From Tetrahymena thermophila SB210 (Eukaryota > Ciliophora > Oligohymenophorea > Hymenostomatida > Tetrahymenidae): a stretch of DNA of 64,000 nt. Within the stretch, counting starts at the first letter, position 1. Each line of letters begins with the position of its first letter. The stretch is from contig NW_002476417.1 in NCBI RefSeq assembly GCF_000189635.1, positions 434,001 to 498,000 on the forward strand, in the 5' to 3' direction. Positions 29,201-43,003 of the stretch are shown here, piece after piece. The notes under the pieces are model-generated. The model was not told where the DNA came from and made no database searches. It worked only from the letters and a program-made list of their open reading frames with translations. Made by a program: the position numbers and the translations under genes.

Positions 29201-32200
29201 TTAAAAAAATTAGATAAATAAAAATTTTCGTTCAATAAAAGTGCTAAAAATTAAATTAATTAGCAATTTAGATCCTCATTAATTAAAAACAATCCCAACC
29301 CCCTATTTTTCACCTCTTCCAGTAAAGAACATCTTTACTATTTAAAAAATATAGACAATTGTAAATTAGGTTCTAAATTAATGAGGATTTATAGTAATTT
29401 AAATTTATTATTACAAACTAAATTTCTTCTCTGTGTTCATCAAGAATTCTAATTTAAATTTGTAGACTATTACCACTACGAAATTCAATTATATGTTATT
29501 CAGAATTTATTTCAACTACTTTAAACTTTTAAAATAATTTTAATAAAAAAACTTTAAGTTTTATTTATTTATTTTACATCAGATGTATTATTGTGAAGAA
29601 TTTTGTAATCTAAATAGAAAGGAACTGAAGTATAATGTTATCCATAGATAGAAGCTTGATTATTTTCAAAGATAATTTCATTTTAATTTTAATTATTTTA
29701 TAAATCCAAAGCAAACTTAGGCTTACAGTTTAAATATCTTATAGCTCCTCCAATTTAAGCTTTGTTGAATGTAAAATTAGTTTAAAAGAGTTCCATATCA
29801 GTACTGTCTATATGTAAAGCTCCTCCACATTATATGGCTGTGTTAAATGAGAACGAAGAATTGCTTATACCTAAAGATCCAAATATCTAATCTTTATCAA
29901 GCTTTAAGTACATAACACCTCCTACATCAGATAAGCAATTGTTAAATGTTGAGTCTTTTATGATAAAATAATCAGTTGGATAATTTACGTATAAAAAAGC
30001 ACCATAACAACTTCTACAGGTAATATTATCAACTATTATTAATTGTAAATTAATATAATTTTAGGTAAGAGCTATAAATGAATTGCTTTTTAAAGATATT
30101 TGTGAGCAATTCATATTATAAATACTCACATGATCTGCAAAATATTCATATTAAACGTCCTTTATTACATAAATGCTATCATAATTTAAAAATGTAAAAC
30201 CTTACAGGTTGCTTAAAGATATGTTGTTATAAGTTGAATTCAAAATTCCATGCCCAATAATTACTTAAGAGTCTTAGTGAGATAGATTTATGATATTTTA
30301 AATGGAAATATTAGAAAATTGAAAAGATTAAACAAAATTAATTTCAAAAAATGAGATTGGTGTTTAAAAATTTTGATCAATTTGTTAAATATCCTTTATA
30401 ATTAAATTTTATATTAAGATCTAGCTTGCATTTTATACACTGATTATATTTGAATTTGGTAAATAACTAGAAATATTCTGTATCACTAATGTATCAATTG
30501 TTATGTTTTGGCAATTCTTGAATAGAAATATTATTGAATTATCAATCATATTTATGTTTTGAATAGTAATATTTTTCATATAAACTACATCTACATTCTC
30601 AAACCAAACGAATGTATTTTCTATCAAATCTTATGAAAAAACAAGATTGGTAAATTTTATTTCTCTAATTTTAGGATTAAATTAAATAAATAATTATTAT
30701 TGCATTTAATTTAATATTCTATTTTAATAATCTTCTGTTTCATTTTTATTAAAAATTATTAAGTAAGAATCCAGCCAAAATTTATTTAATTCTACGTTTA
30801 GAAAACTATTATTATTAACCATAAGGACACCAGATTTTGTTGAGTATTGTATCTCAGAATTTTTAAAGTAATCCTCAAATTAATGAAAGTAAGGCAGTGC
30901 TTTTTATATTCCTGTAGTTGGTACCTTGAATAAAAAGTAAGACAATTATGTTTTCAGATTTTCTATTCCTTACCCAAGTTATTCTATTTCTTACAAAAAA
31001 TCAGAATCTTTTTAGATTGGTTAGAATGTGTGGCTGCAAACCTATTGATTTTAAACTAGAGATATTGTGTAATTAAATAGCATATCTTAGCTAGATCCAA
31101 TAATATTTAAATTACCTTCATAATAGGTAAAATTAAAGAGGGTGGGCTGTATTAAGTCAAAATTAGCTATTTTGATGAATTTATCGGTATCTATTGCATA
31201 AATTCCAATAAAAAATTTACTTACAGTAATTATCTGTTTATGAATCAAAGGGATTACTTTTTTTATGAATTTTGTTTCTTGAAGGTTTTTTTGTGTTGCT
31301 ATTAGTGAATGATTTGTCCTATTCAAAGCATTTATTTAAAAAGTACCATATATGTAAATTATATCATCTGTAAATTTCATTTTAATTTTATATACAGCAA
31401 ATAAAGGAATAATTTTGATAAATGCTTCACTTGAGTTCTAAAGCAGGAGTTACTATTAACTTGATTAGGTCTGTAAAAAGATTGTGTAATTATAAACAAA
31501 CAAGAATTTATGTTCCCAATATTTTAAGTAAACTAAAGAATGTTCATAATCTATCCAAATTTAGTCAAATTTTTATGATTTATTTAAAGGATTAAGTGTA
31601 AATTCGATTTTAGCGTTTAGTTAATTATTTAGTTAAATAGAGGTTAAGTAATAAAATGAGTAAAATAGTACCTTATTTTGTTTATAATTAAATTTAATTT
31701 TTCTAATTTCTCCATATGTGGAATTACTACTAGCTTCAAATAATACTTGGCTTGGTTTAGAGAAGCTAAATAATTTCAGATTTCCAGAAATGTCAGAAGT
31801 AATAATAAATTGTTATTTGTTATACATTTTTAGATTAATTATTCTTTTTTAATGAGAGTATAATATTTATATTTATATTGTATAGATATTTTAATCTTAT
31901 TTTATTTATAATAAGTTTATTGTACTGCCTTTTCTACTGGAAAATATAAAACTATTTTGATTTCCATCACTATCAGTAATTTATTTACATAATGAAGTAA
32001 AAGTATTTTGCTGACTGTAGATAATATTTAAATGATCATCTAAAATATAAGAATGCTAAAAATCATAAGCAAAATAATACCTCATATCTTATTATGCAGG
32101 CAATCCTGTAAGTTTAAATATTCCTCTCAAATTTGTTTAAAATTCTTTTATGAATTTATATTAGTTATTACTATACAAGAATAAATTTTAATTCTCATCA

Positions 32201-35200
32201 GAAATCAACAAAGAGTTTTTATCCTAATCGTAAATATGAGGAATATCAACCTTAATTGGAAGCGTTTCAAATTCTCCTACTTTTGTTATATAGTGGGAAT
32301 ATTCCCACAAAACTAAAGCATTGTTATTATATGATATGAAATAGTTATTCTGATTATCCAAAATTATATTTATATTGTTGATATTCTATTTAAGAGACTT
32401 ATTTGTTAAATATTGCTTGTATGAAGTTAATTAAGAATCAGGACTCATTTCCCAAATTATAATATCTCCTACTTCATTTACAGTAATCAAGTACATATTT
32501 TGCTCATCGTAATACATCTTAATTGTCAACTTTATTATTTTCATTTAATTAAAAAAAATTGAATATATAAGATCCTCACTGAATTTTTGGATTAAATATT
32601 TTTAAGAGAACAATTATTTGAGATATTATGCTAAATAAAACTTTAATCAAAATGAATTAAATTAGTTATTAAAAATAACAATAAATGAAAAAATGGGTCT
32701 AATATAATGTATGAAAAAAAAAAGTATATTAATTAAAAAGAAGTAAAATTTAAAAATACCTATGTTGCCCTTTAACTTAGAATTTAAATCTTAGATCCTG
32801 TTGAAGTGTATGTCTCAATAGAAAATAAATGTACTGAGCCTACATTTCTTTAGCTAGTAATATAGGCAACTTAATTTAAATTTTCCATCAGTATTATTTA
32901 CAGAATTGGGGCATCTGTATTCTAAATAGCGAGTAATAATAAAGAATATCTATCAAAAATAAAGAAACCTTCACTTGTATAATATAAGAAAATATTATCA
33001 CCTAAAAGGAAATCAGTAATTATTTTTTCATTTTAAGGCTCAGTAATCTGTTAAATAAATAAACCTTAGTAAGTGTAAGCAATTATTTTCTTCAGAGATC
33101 TTACAAAAATTCTTTAATATATTTCATCAATTAACATTATAGAGTACTAATCAATATTAATTACTTAATTTATTAAATTTAAAGATAAATCTTGATTAAT
33201 ACTTTGAATAGCTATTTTGTTCTTACATAAGCTGAATATATACCTTAATTGATAATCCATCTTTATTTAAGTAATTTAAGAATCATTAAATCCTAAATTT
33301 TCCACACAATTCAGTTGAATGTCATCTTACCAATTATAATTGCAAATAACAAAATCTCCATTTGATTTGCGTGTTATTACAATTAAATTTTATAAGTAGT
33401 ATATTTAGTTTAAGTCATTGTACTTTACTTAGTAAACTTCTTTGATATTCTTATATAGATTCCACACTATAATTTGGCCTTATTATGTAAAACCAGCTAT
33501 GACTCCATCATTTTTATCAGACTGTGCTATTTGAATAAATGGACTCTAATCGTGTTTATAAATGATAGACCAATTAAAAATACTTTGAACAAAAAATTAT
33601 TAATTTGTATGGATAACAATGTAAGCTCTTTTATTCGCAAAAAATACTTTTTATATGCTTTCACTCTATTAAAATTCAATTAATTTGTTAAAATTCTTAA
33701 AACTTTCATTAATTTATGCATTATTTTTCCAATTTCCTATCAATATATCATCTGTTAAAGAATCATACATCATACTAAATACTGAATTAAATTCCCAATG
33801 AGAATTGTACACAATTTAAGTATCATTTTTATCATCTAGATTTATCTAGTAAAACTCAGAATAAGAGAGTGACCTATTTTTTAAAATTTATTAAATTTTT
33901 ATTTAAAAAAACGAATTTATTTATTATTTATCGATACCTTTAAAATGGAACGCCATATAAAATCTATTGCTATGGTATGTATAAAAGGTAAGAAAAATCT
34001 AACGTCTAAATACTATAGTCAAATTTATTTTATGCTCCATCCCAAAAAACAATATGATTATTTAAACCATTTTAATTATCTTAATTTTAAGCAGTTGTTA
34101 AGCCAACAAATACATCATCCTTTAATAAAATATAAATCAATATCTCAGAGTATGAAATAGTATCAAAAAAAAATATAACAACTAAATTGTTTAAAAAATT
34201 GTTTACTTTAATGTTCCAAGCAACTGTCATGAAATTGTCTTTAATTTATACTTTTTGTACCAATTATAATTTTAAATCAAAAAGTGATATCGTACCATCT
34301 TATAGAGTCATTATTATTCTATTGTTGTTGAATAAAATGTCGAAAAATTGTAATTACACTTTTGATGATTTTTCTTCGTAGCTGCTTAATTATTTAAAGT
34401 TTTAAGAGTAATCAAGCAAGAAAATATTGATTCCATTATTGTATGTAACATAAATATATTAACCTGAAGCTTAAACCACTGCGATTGTAAATTCATTCAA
34501 CCCAATTTAGTTATTAAGCTTATAACTTGAATCTAGCTTAAAAAAATTCTAAGGTATTGTATAGTCATATTTGTAAATATAAAGACTATCATCTGAATAT
34601 GTTATTAAATATTCCAAATTTTAAGGTGGATTTTGAAGAACTGCAGAATTGCGAAATTTTTATTTTGGAAAGCCTTAATTGAATAAGAATTTATCAACAA
34701 TCATTAACGTCTCGTTATCTATCAAAATGTGAAAACCACTTTTAAATACTCCAACTATAAATTTAGGATATTGCAAAAATTAAATTAAATTAGAAGTTTC
34801 ATCATAATCTACGCCTTGTTGATATGATCTTAAATAATTTTTGGTAACTCCATCATAGAAGTGAAATTAAGAATTCTAATAAAAATTGTTCTGGCTAAAA
34901 TGAATCAGTATTTTATCATATTAATTATTAAATAGCATAGTTTATAAATCAGACAAATTATACTTTTATCCTTGTTAATATGAAATAAGTTTACTTTTAA
35001 CTTTAAATTAAAATTAAGTAAAATTAAAATTTTTCAATGCTGATTATGGATTTGATATTTACAAAATAGTACAATCACTTCCTAAGAAGTAAAATAAGCT
35101 AGAATTTTTTGTACTTTATATTACAAGGGATGTTTAAGATTGTTTTATTTTTTGCAAGCTTGTAAGTTAATATGAGTTATCAGGTTGAGCCGAAAATATA

Positions 35201-36438
35201 TTTATTGTTTGTTTTTTGTCTAGAGTGAGGATATTACTAGCTTAGCTATCTAATTCTAGGTAAGAAATTATGTCTTAGCTAACATTTTTAAATAGCATCT
35301 ACCATTTTTAAGCACTAAAAGAATAGCCAAAGATACACATGTCATAATTTGTATTTACTAATACAAATGTTCTGTTTGAAGCTTAAAAATTGGTGATATT
35401 ATATTTTGTATTTATGCAATCACTTAAACTAATATTCTTAAAGGCTTTGTTCTCCACATCATAGTAAAAAGCAGCTTAATCAAATAGAATTACTATCTAT
35501 TTTAAGAAAATTATGTATTAAGATTTTATAAATTGACTATTAACAACAGATTAATCCTTAAAATTCTTTTAAAAGATTATATTCCCCGAATAAAAATACG
35601 GAGGTAGTAAAGTTATTTCCATAAGATTAAAGATATTTGTTTGTATCCAATATAAGTAACATATTTTTTAATTGTCTTATTTGTTGCAGTCTTAACAAAA
35701 ATACTAAATAGTATCTAACTAATCGTAAATATTAGCTATTGGGATTGTAAGTATTATACTTTTAATATCGTAGTTATATAAATACGCGTCATTCAGTTAA
35801 TCAAAAAGGAGTATAGAGTGAAGCTCAGGAGTTATAAATGAGTTGTTTTTAATTGTTAATATGGATTATATGTTATCAATTTAAAATTTATCAAGAATAT
35901 GCATTTTCAAGTTATACTTGAAGATATTTTTATTAATATCAATTAGAATAATTTCTTGACTTACTTTATTATATGCAGAAGTAAAGATGGCATTTTATAA
36001 GCTTCTTTCAGTTATCTTTTTCCCATTCTTAATATCCAATACAAAGAAATTTTAAAGTTCTATCACGATTAGCTATTTTTATTTTTCTAATAAAATAAAG
36101 TGCGAAGATGTTTCCTGGTTAGAAAATACATCACCAAATTAATACATTAAAGGGCACTGTAGACTTTACTAGCAAGAGAAATTTTCAGAGCCTTAATAGT
36201 TTTATTTTGATAAAATATAACATTAATCCAAACATTATTTTGGGTTATCATTCTAAATCTAATTTTAATCACATCTAGGTATACATGCTTTGTCTTTAAT
36301 GCCCCATTAAAATCCCTCACTACAGAGGGAGCAATTAAAAATATCTTCACATTGATCGCAATTAAGTATTTCATAGCATTATTTAGCACTTACAATTAGC
36401 ATCAAGGCTATTATTGAAAAAATGTGTTTAAAATCCAT
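26256..36438 (-). CDS. Giant surface membrane protein, copy B: tandem paralogue of copy A
   Basis: Same direction and same architecture as copy A, displaced by about 12.8 kb (start offset 12847, stop offset 12782). It begins at 36438 with a signal peptide and CYEILNCDQCEDIFNCSLC, and ends KSKKLY then TGA at 26256. The beta-helix part (about 30900-29600) is clear: repeated TFNNC/SFSFNTA/FTFNKA turns followed by GGV, GGAL and GGAI, the FxxN plus GGA[ILV] pattern known from chlamydial polymorphic membrane proteins. Introns lie at the same places as in copy A, for example about 33880-33935 and that ending just before the MYYDEQN exon near 32520. The Cys-rich stalk at 28400-28750 and the membrane spans at 26300-28400 match copy A. 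I read through more than 700 bp of the helix part without a stop. Function is inferred to be surface recognition or adhesion. Smaller exon limits are not all resolved. Confidence 0.8.
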
Positions 36439-38650
36439 TTTTTTTATTAAATTTTTGAAGTTTATGTTTTTTATTTAATAATTATATTTGTTTTATACTT
36501 ATTTTTAATCTATTTGAAAGTGGTGCTTAACTTTCAAATATTTAAAAATATCTAAAGAAATTAGGTTTTGTATTTGATTTAAGTAATCCACTATATTGAA
36601 TTACTTAATTAATTAAAATGCCCCTATTCAGATATTTATATCTGATACATTCTATTTTTGTTACAAAAACTTATTAGATAAAATCAATAAAAAAGATACT
36701 TAAATAAAATATTTATTAATTTATTTTTTCTTTTATTAATTATTAAATAAATAATTTTTAATAATTTTGCTACTATTTATAAAAAAAAAGTAAGATTTTA
36801 AATTTAAAAAAATATTATTTTAAATTTCAAGTCATGCAAATTAGGTCTTTAATAATCATCTAGAAAATTACAATTTCGTTAATTAAATCTTTATTATAAA
36901 TATTTAAATAAGTTCTATTTTAATATCTTAGACTTATCAGATTCATTTTTTATAATATTTTTTTTAATTCTAATTGCTAAAATAGATATTTATGAAAAAT
37001 AAACCATAATTGAGTGTCGTAATTGCGTTAAAAATAAAAATAATACTATTTCGTATTTTGTAAATAAATTTATGAATTTTATTAACTAAACTAAAAATAA
37101 AATTAATAATTAATGCAATACTTTTCCCATAAGAATATATCAAAAATAAGTTACTGATTATTTTTCTAAATATGTTTAAAATGTAGAAACCTCCACTTAA
37201 ATTACTTATTTCAAAAATAAATTCAATAAACCATAACCATAGGTTTATTAAATAATAAATTTTATCGAACAAAAGATACGAAATAAGTTTATGAATAATT
37301 ATTTATGCATTTTTATTTTTATAAGTAAAATATTATCTCATTTTTCAACTAATTTTAAATTATAAAAATAATAATTTAATAAAACTTTCAAGATGCTTTT
37401 TAAACTGCATGAATTCTTACTATTCATATACTATGAAAATTCGCTATTTTCAATCTTTTGTAGCCTACATCATAGAAATTGATCACATTTTAATAATCTA
37501 AATATGGAAATGAATTATTTGTAATTTGCTATTATTATTACAAATTCTGATATTCCTTTATTTTTTAAATCAAAAATTACAAATATATCTTGATTTGTTT
37601 GTCTGAAAAAATAATAAAAAAATAGATATAAAAGAATAAAAATCGAAGGTTTGTCTTTATTTAAATCTAAATTATCAATTTCTTACAAAAGCTTAATTTA
37701 GCAATAATGAATAGCTGATCATCACATAAAAAATAGATGATGTCATTCATTTTTAGAATATGATATGGATTTGTAATTGTTTATTCAAGTAACTTTTGTC
37801 TGATATAAAGTAAAAATGATTTTTAAAATATTTTATTGAACTCTTTTACATTTTTATTTGAAAAGATTTTAATATTTAGGTATATATTAGATTGATGATT
37901 TATTTATAACCTGATAGATATTGCAGTATATCTACTCTTAAAAACTTTAAATTTGTAAAAATATCTAGATATTTGGTTTCTATTAAAGGATATATATAAA
38001 AGTTTCTTTATTTAAAATTGATATTGATATTGTTACATTAATAAATACAAAATATTATATTAATAATAGATTGACTAACTACTTATTTCAATTAAATAAT
38101 GCATCAGTGTATTATTAATAGAGTCAATAATTGATAATTTATTATTAATGATTAATACGTATACAAATAAAACTTAATAACTGAAAATAGAATGAAAAAA
38201 GAAAATCTATTTGTTATTTATTTGAGGTAAATACAGTAAAAAAAGTATGAATATTATTTGAATGCCAAACTATATTTGTTTTTGTTTTTTTTCAAAAAAT
38301 CTGTTTAAAAAGAAAATATTTAAAGACTTAAATCAATCAAAATGATTTTAAGTTTTAAAATAAAAAACATTTATAAATGCAACATTAGTATTAATGATTT
38401 TAAAAAATTTCAGTTAAATCCTTAGAAATTATATAAATATGGATGGATAAATCATTCTTAACTTCTAAAATAGATCAAACTAATTTTGAGGTTACTGATA
38501 TACTTTCTCAATTACATTATCAAATTATTAGTAATTAAAAGCTCGTAACAAGTAAAGAATTAGACAACAATTCTTTATTAATAGTGAATATGTAATAAAG
38601 CAAAGATTACATAGAAAACATTTGTTTGTTACTATTTTTTAAATTATTTA
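36439..38650. repeat. 5' flank of giant gene copy B, repeat of the copy A flank
   Basis: Upstream region of copy B, with the same ordered landmarks as the copy A flank and no convincing gene. A 100-codon minus-strand frame at 36970-37272 shares the short stretch ISNxFLIxSY with the frame in the copy A flank, but the rest diverges. I treat it as shared non-coding ancestry or a decayed exon. Segments at about 37550-37720 also match the third flank copy near 39250-39420. Confidence 0.6.
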
Positions 38651-39089
38651 ATTAATCATGCCATTATTTTTTGAACAAAAGAACAAAGTTACATGAATTT
38701 TATTTACAAATATATTTATTTTGTTAAAAATAAAATATTTAAACTAACACTTTAAATACAATAAATAATTATATTATATTTAATAATTCAAAGTAAAAGG
38801 AGAAAATTTATAAAATAATATCTAACTCTATTTTAAAATTTAGAAAAATAGTTTACAAAAATTAATATTATATTTAATAAATGATCAATATAAAATAAAG
38901 ACATTCAATAATCTTTTATTTTTTTCAAATATAAAAAATAAGAAACTAAAAAAATAATCGGTTAATAATTAGACTAAAAATTATCTTTAATTAATTTATA
39001 GAAGATTTATGGTTAATAATATACATTTATTAGGTAAAATATAATATGATTTATTAAATAAAGTTTATTTAAAATAAAAATCAATTTAA

Positions 39090-39900
39090 ATAAATTCAAG
39101 AAACTTTAAAACTTAAAAATTTCTTGCTTTTAATAATATGATATGAAAATTTGCTATTTTAGTTCTTTTAAAATCTGAATAATGAAAATATTACACATAT
39201 CAATTTATTAAATTCGGATATAAATTATACAAATATTTTGCTTTAACTATTAAAAATTAGGATATTCCTTTTTTCACCAAAAATAAAAACTATAGTTTGA
39301 TTAATTTGTCTGAAATATAAAGAAAATAATCTAATTAAAAGAATAAAAATATAATATTTTTGTTTGCAATTAATTTATCTATATTCTTACAAAAGCTTAA
39401 CTTTACAATCTATAATTTATTTTAATTTAAAAAATAATTGATAATATCATTTTTATTTATTATAAAGCTAGCTAATATATGGCTGATAAGTTTTAAATAT
39501 AAATTAAAGATATAGATCGATATAAAATAAACATTAACCAATTTTGTTTAAGTATAAATATATAGATATTTGATTTATTTTAATGAATACAATTTAATCT
39601 TGAACTAATCCTTGATTTTAAATAGATATTTTTATTTTAATACAATAATAGATTATTATAAAAATATTTTGATCTTACTCTTTTTTTAATTAAATAATGT
39701 ATAAAAATTTGCTATAAAATTAATAATAAATACTTAAATAAACTTAATTAATCGAAAATAGATAGAAAAATTAAATCTATTTGAGGTTTTTATGGGTAAA
39801 AATATTAGAAAAAATGTTTTTTGAAAATCTTTAATTTTCTTTATTTTAATTTAAAAAGAAAATGAGTATTTCTACAAATCATTTATTTTAATTAATTTTT
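39090..39900. repeat. Third, gene-less copy of the giant-gene 5' flank
   Basis: This stretch repeats the order seen in the two flanks above. ATATGAAAATTTGCTATTTT at 39140 resembles the copy B flank at 37430, GATATTCCTTTTTTCACC near 39263 resembles 37549, and TTCTTACAAAAGCTTAA at 39385 is near-identical to 37681. The AATAATGTATAAAAATTTG part near 39694 and the AAACTTAATTAATCGAAAATAGA part near 39750 resemble 38096 and 38170. No giant-gene coding sequence follows it on the minus side; the flank of copy B lies there instead. It is probably the remnant of a third unit that lost its gene, or a partial duplication of the flank alone. Confidence 0.45.
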
Positions 39901-40245
39901 AAAATTTTATCATTAAATAATTATTTACTATCTTTCATTTACTTACAAGAATATAAAAATTGTTTGGAAAATTTAGCTTAAATAAATATAAATAAAATAT
40001 TTTTATAATTTTATTAAAACCTCTGCAAATTAAAAATCTTTAATTATATTAAAAATAAATATTATTTGTATTAGAAATATTTTGAATTTTTTGTTTATTC
40101 TATCTGTATTTAAAAACCGAAAACAGGAAGATTGTTTGATAGTGTTTAATATTAAAGCTTAAAAAATAAACTCAATTAAAAATTTACAAATTGTAGATAT
40201 TTTTAAATCTTAAATAAGAAATAGGTTTAGAAATATTATCAAAAA
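39901..40245. other. Intergenic spacer before the first type I membrane protein gene
   Basis: A+T-rich DNA without a recognisable gene. It should include the promoter of the plus-strand gene that starts at 40246. Confidence 0.4.
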
Positions 40246-42126
40246 ATGGTTAGCCATTTAGTCATTTTGTTAATTTAAGGATTAATAGCTCAAAGGATAT
40301 ACTGTGAGATAATTAAATTTTAAGGAGATTGGAATATTTAAGACAACTATAAGATGTCTAATAACTAAAAATTAGTATTTGATTTTAAATCAGCAACATT
40401 AAAAGGAAATGGAGTAGCAAGTAGCATTAGTAGTAATAACACAATATACGATATACAAATCATAGATAATAATGAAAGCGAAGACAAGAAATATCAGTAA
40501 CTATGCAAAATAAACCACATGAAAATTAAACCTCTTTACGATCAATCAAAGTCTATTTATTAAACTTAGAATTAAGAATAAATTATTGATTTTATCATCA
40601 TCAGACATAATTTAATCTTTTATCTGACTGAAAGTGGGCAAATATTTTTCACTTTAATAAAGCAAGTTATAAACTCTAAAAATGAACCCGAAATAAATGT
40701 ATATAACCTTTATGATAATAAAATAGAAGAGCTAGATAAGCAATAATAATTAAAAGTTTCATATATAAAAAGGTTTTAATCTTTAGTGATTTATTTGTAG
40801 AATGGAGATATTTATTATTTGGATATTTAAAAAGTCATTTAATTAGCTTAAAAAGTCGAAGAAGCATAGGATATTTATGAAATTAATTTACTTGACTAAA
40901 ATGAAAATTTGACGCTAAACTCGTTTTTAGGTTTTCCAAAGCACGAAAAGGCAAAGAAGATTCTAGCCTTAGAAGATTTAATTATTTTTGTTACTATTAA
41001 TGGAAAGGTTTATGGCTATTCGGTATAAAGAAATTAAGAAAATAATATCTTTATGAAAGAAAGAATTCTCGATTTGAACGATGAAAACTCTGATTTTATA
41101 GATGCAGAATGCTATAATAATACCTTAATATTATTAGATATTCACAGAGGAGTTTTTTTTTATGAATATACTATTGAGAAGTAAGAATTTACTTTTAAAT
41201 AAGATTTGAATATTGAATTAGATGGTGGAATTATGCTCGCAACTTAATAATTAAACACTATTGTAGTTGCTTGCCAAGATAGATATCTAAGAGAGTATTA
41301 TATAGATTATTAAAATAATGATTATATTTTGAATAGTGAAGTGCAGATAGACTCTAATTTAAACTATATTTCAGCTGAAGAAAGTTATTTATTCATCAGT
41401 GCTCAAAGCAGGAACAGCAACTTCTTCTCGCCTTTAAATATATTAAAGAATACATTACAAGACCTTTAAAAGCATTAGACAATAATAAAATTTGATTATC
41501 ACTTTATAAAAGTTAAATTTTCTTAACTTAAAAATACAATCGAAAATAATGAGTAGCCGATGATAGCACAATAGCATAAAAATTAAAGATAGAAGAAAGC
41601 TAAGAATGAAAAAGAAAGGCTCCAATAAAGCTTAAATAAAAATAATAAAGTATTTATCTCATTAATTGACAATACTAAAATAGAAGTTGTTCCTTACTAA
41701 TATGATAAATAAACTTTGGTTTGCTCCTCTGAATCAACATTAAAGTTGATTTCAAATATAAACTCAAAATACGAATACACTATTCTCTATAATTCAACTA
41801 ATTGTTAGGAAAAAGAAAGATACTATATAATTGAAAAGTAAAAGCCTACTTCTTTGGATTTGAGGAAAAGCTATTGTAGCTCTCATGGAATAGTAACTTT
41901 TGAGATTGATTTCACTCATTATGAATAAGAAGAATTTGAAATAGGTTTAGTTTTTCTTTTTTTGTTAATTCTTACAGCTCTTTTGTGCTTTAGACAGTAC
42001 AAAAATAAAAAACTGTAAAAGATGCTTGATCTCAAAGACAGAATGTCATAAGATAGTAGCACAAAGAGAAAACGTTTTAATCTATAATACGAATCATTGT
42101 CTTCTACCGAATATAAAAAATAGTGA
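40246..42126 (+). CDS. Intronless type I membrane protein with long extracellular domain (626 residues)
   Basis: A single open frame, 627 codons including TGA. The first 20 or so residues (MVSHLVILLIQGLIA) form a signal peptide. A long luminal or extracellular part follows, rich in short beta-type repeats such as LVIYLQNGDIYYLDI, LIIFVTINGKVYGYSV and LILLDIHRGVFFYEY. These are spaced like blades of a beta-propeller. A low-complexity, Gln/Lys-rich insert lies near residues 445-465. Near the C-terminus is one membrane span (IGLVFLFLLILTALLCF), then a short, basic, Ser-rich cytoplasmic tail of about 45 residues. I do not recognise a named family. The gene stands between the giant-gene cluster and the ABM pair and converges on the latter. 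It could be a small surface or secretory-pathway receptor; that is inferred from topology only. Confidence 0.85.
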
Positions 42127-42427
42127 ATTATTCTTAATCAATAAATGATAGATATTATTTATTTTATAAACTGTTGTTAAATTTTTGTTTTTAAAATGGC
42201 TAAAATGTTTAAAAATTACTACTTTTTAAGCTTAAATTTACAAAATTTATATGAATATTTTCATTCAAAGACTTTACAAAAAAGAATTTAAACCAAATAA
42301 TAAGTTTCCCTTAAAAAGATATTTTCGAGTATAAACATAAAATAGGTTTGCAAAGAAAGATATTTTTATCAATATTTTAGAAAGTTAGTTTTGATGTTTT
42401 CATAAATGCTTATAAATTTATTTTTAT
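42127..42427. other. Convergent spacer
   Basis: About 300 bp of A+T-rich DNA between the stop of the plus-strand type I protein gene and the stop of the first ABM gene. Nothing else recognised. Confidence 0.5.
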
Positions 42428-42727
42428 TCAAAAGTGTTCTGAAAGAATTTTAACTTAAGGAACAGCAGCCAAATGATCTTTAATTTATCCTTAAAATGCA
42501 ACAAAATGAGCAGATGCCATATGTTAATTAATAGCTTCTTGGCTTTTCCATTCTTCAACAAATACGAATGAGTTTTAATCTTTCACATCATTAGTAAGAA
42601 CGTAGCTAATATTTCCTTCTTCTTTTCTGGTTTCTTCAATAAGAGTCTTAAAGACAGGTAAAAGTTATTCTCTTGATTCTTACTTGATAGAGATGAGAGC
42701 AACAATTCTAAGTTTTTGGTCAGCCAT
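42428..42727 (-). CDS. ABM-domain (antibiotic biosynthesis monooxygenase-like) protein, copy 1
   Basis: One intronless frame, 99 residues, starting MADQKLRIVALISIK and ending at TGA. The layout is that of the ABM ferredoxin-like dimeric alpha+beta barrel fold. A first beta strand (LRIVALISI) is followed by a helix (LLPVFKTLIEETRKEEG), strands NISYVLTNDVKD and FVFVEEWKS, a helix with the conserved His (QHMASAHF) and a last strand near PQVKIL. Bacterial relatives such as YgiN act as quinol monooxygenases or small oxidising enzymes, and many eukaryotic members have no proven reaction. Length matches the family (about 95-105). The neighbouring copy 2, 276 bp upstream on the same strand, is a close paralogue. 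TAA/TAG supply several Gln codons here. The substrate is unknown. Confidence 0.9.
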
Positions 42728-43003
42728 TTCTATTTTCAACTAAACTATTTATAATTTGCTTGATTAACACTAGATACAATTTATTATTTATTAATTATTT
42801 ATGTAAATTAATTTGATTGATGTTTTTATAACCTTTAAATAAATCAAGAAACACTCACAATATCACAAATTAATAAATTCAATAAAAATTCAAAGGTATC
42901 TTACAAATTTTATTTACATTATATTAAAAAATATGTAAACAAAGATATAGATAGAACAACGAGTAATAATCTTATGAAAATATTTTGAAAGACAATATAT
43001 TTC

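Noticed and set aside
33474..34381. Several plus-strand frames of 60-70 codons
   Set aside because: They are antisense to the propeller exons of copy B and have no equivalent frame kept open in copy A.
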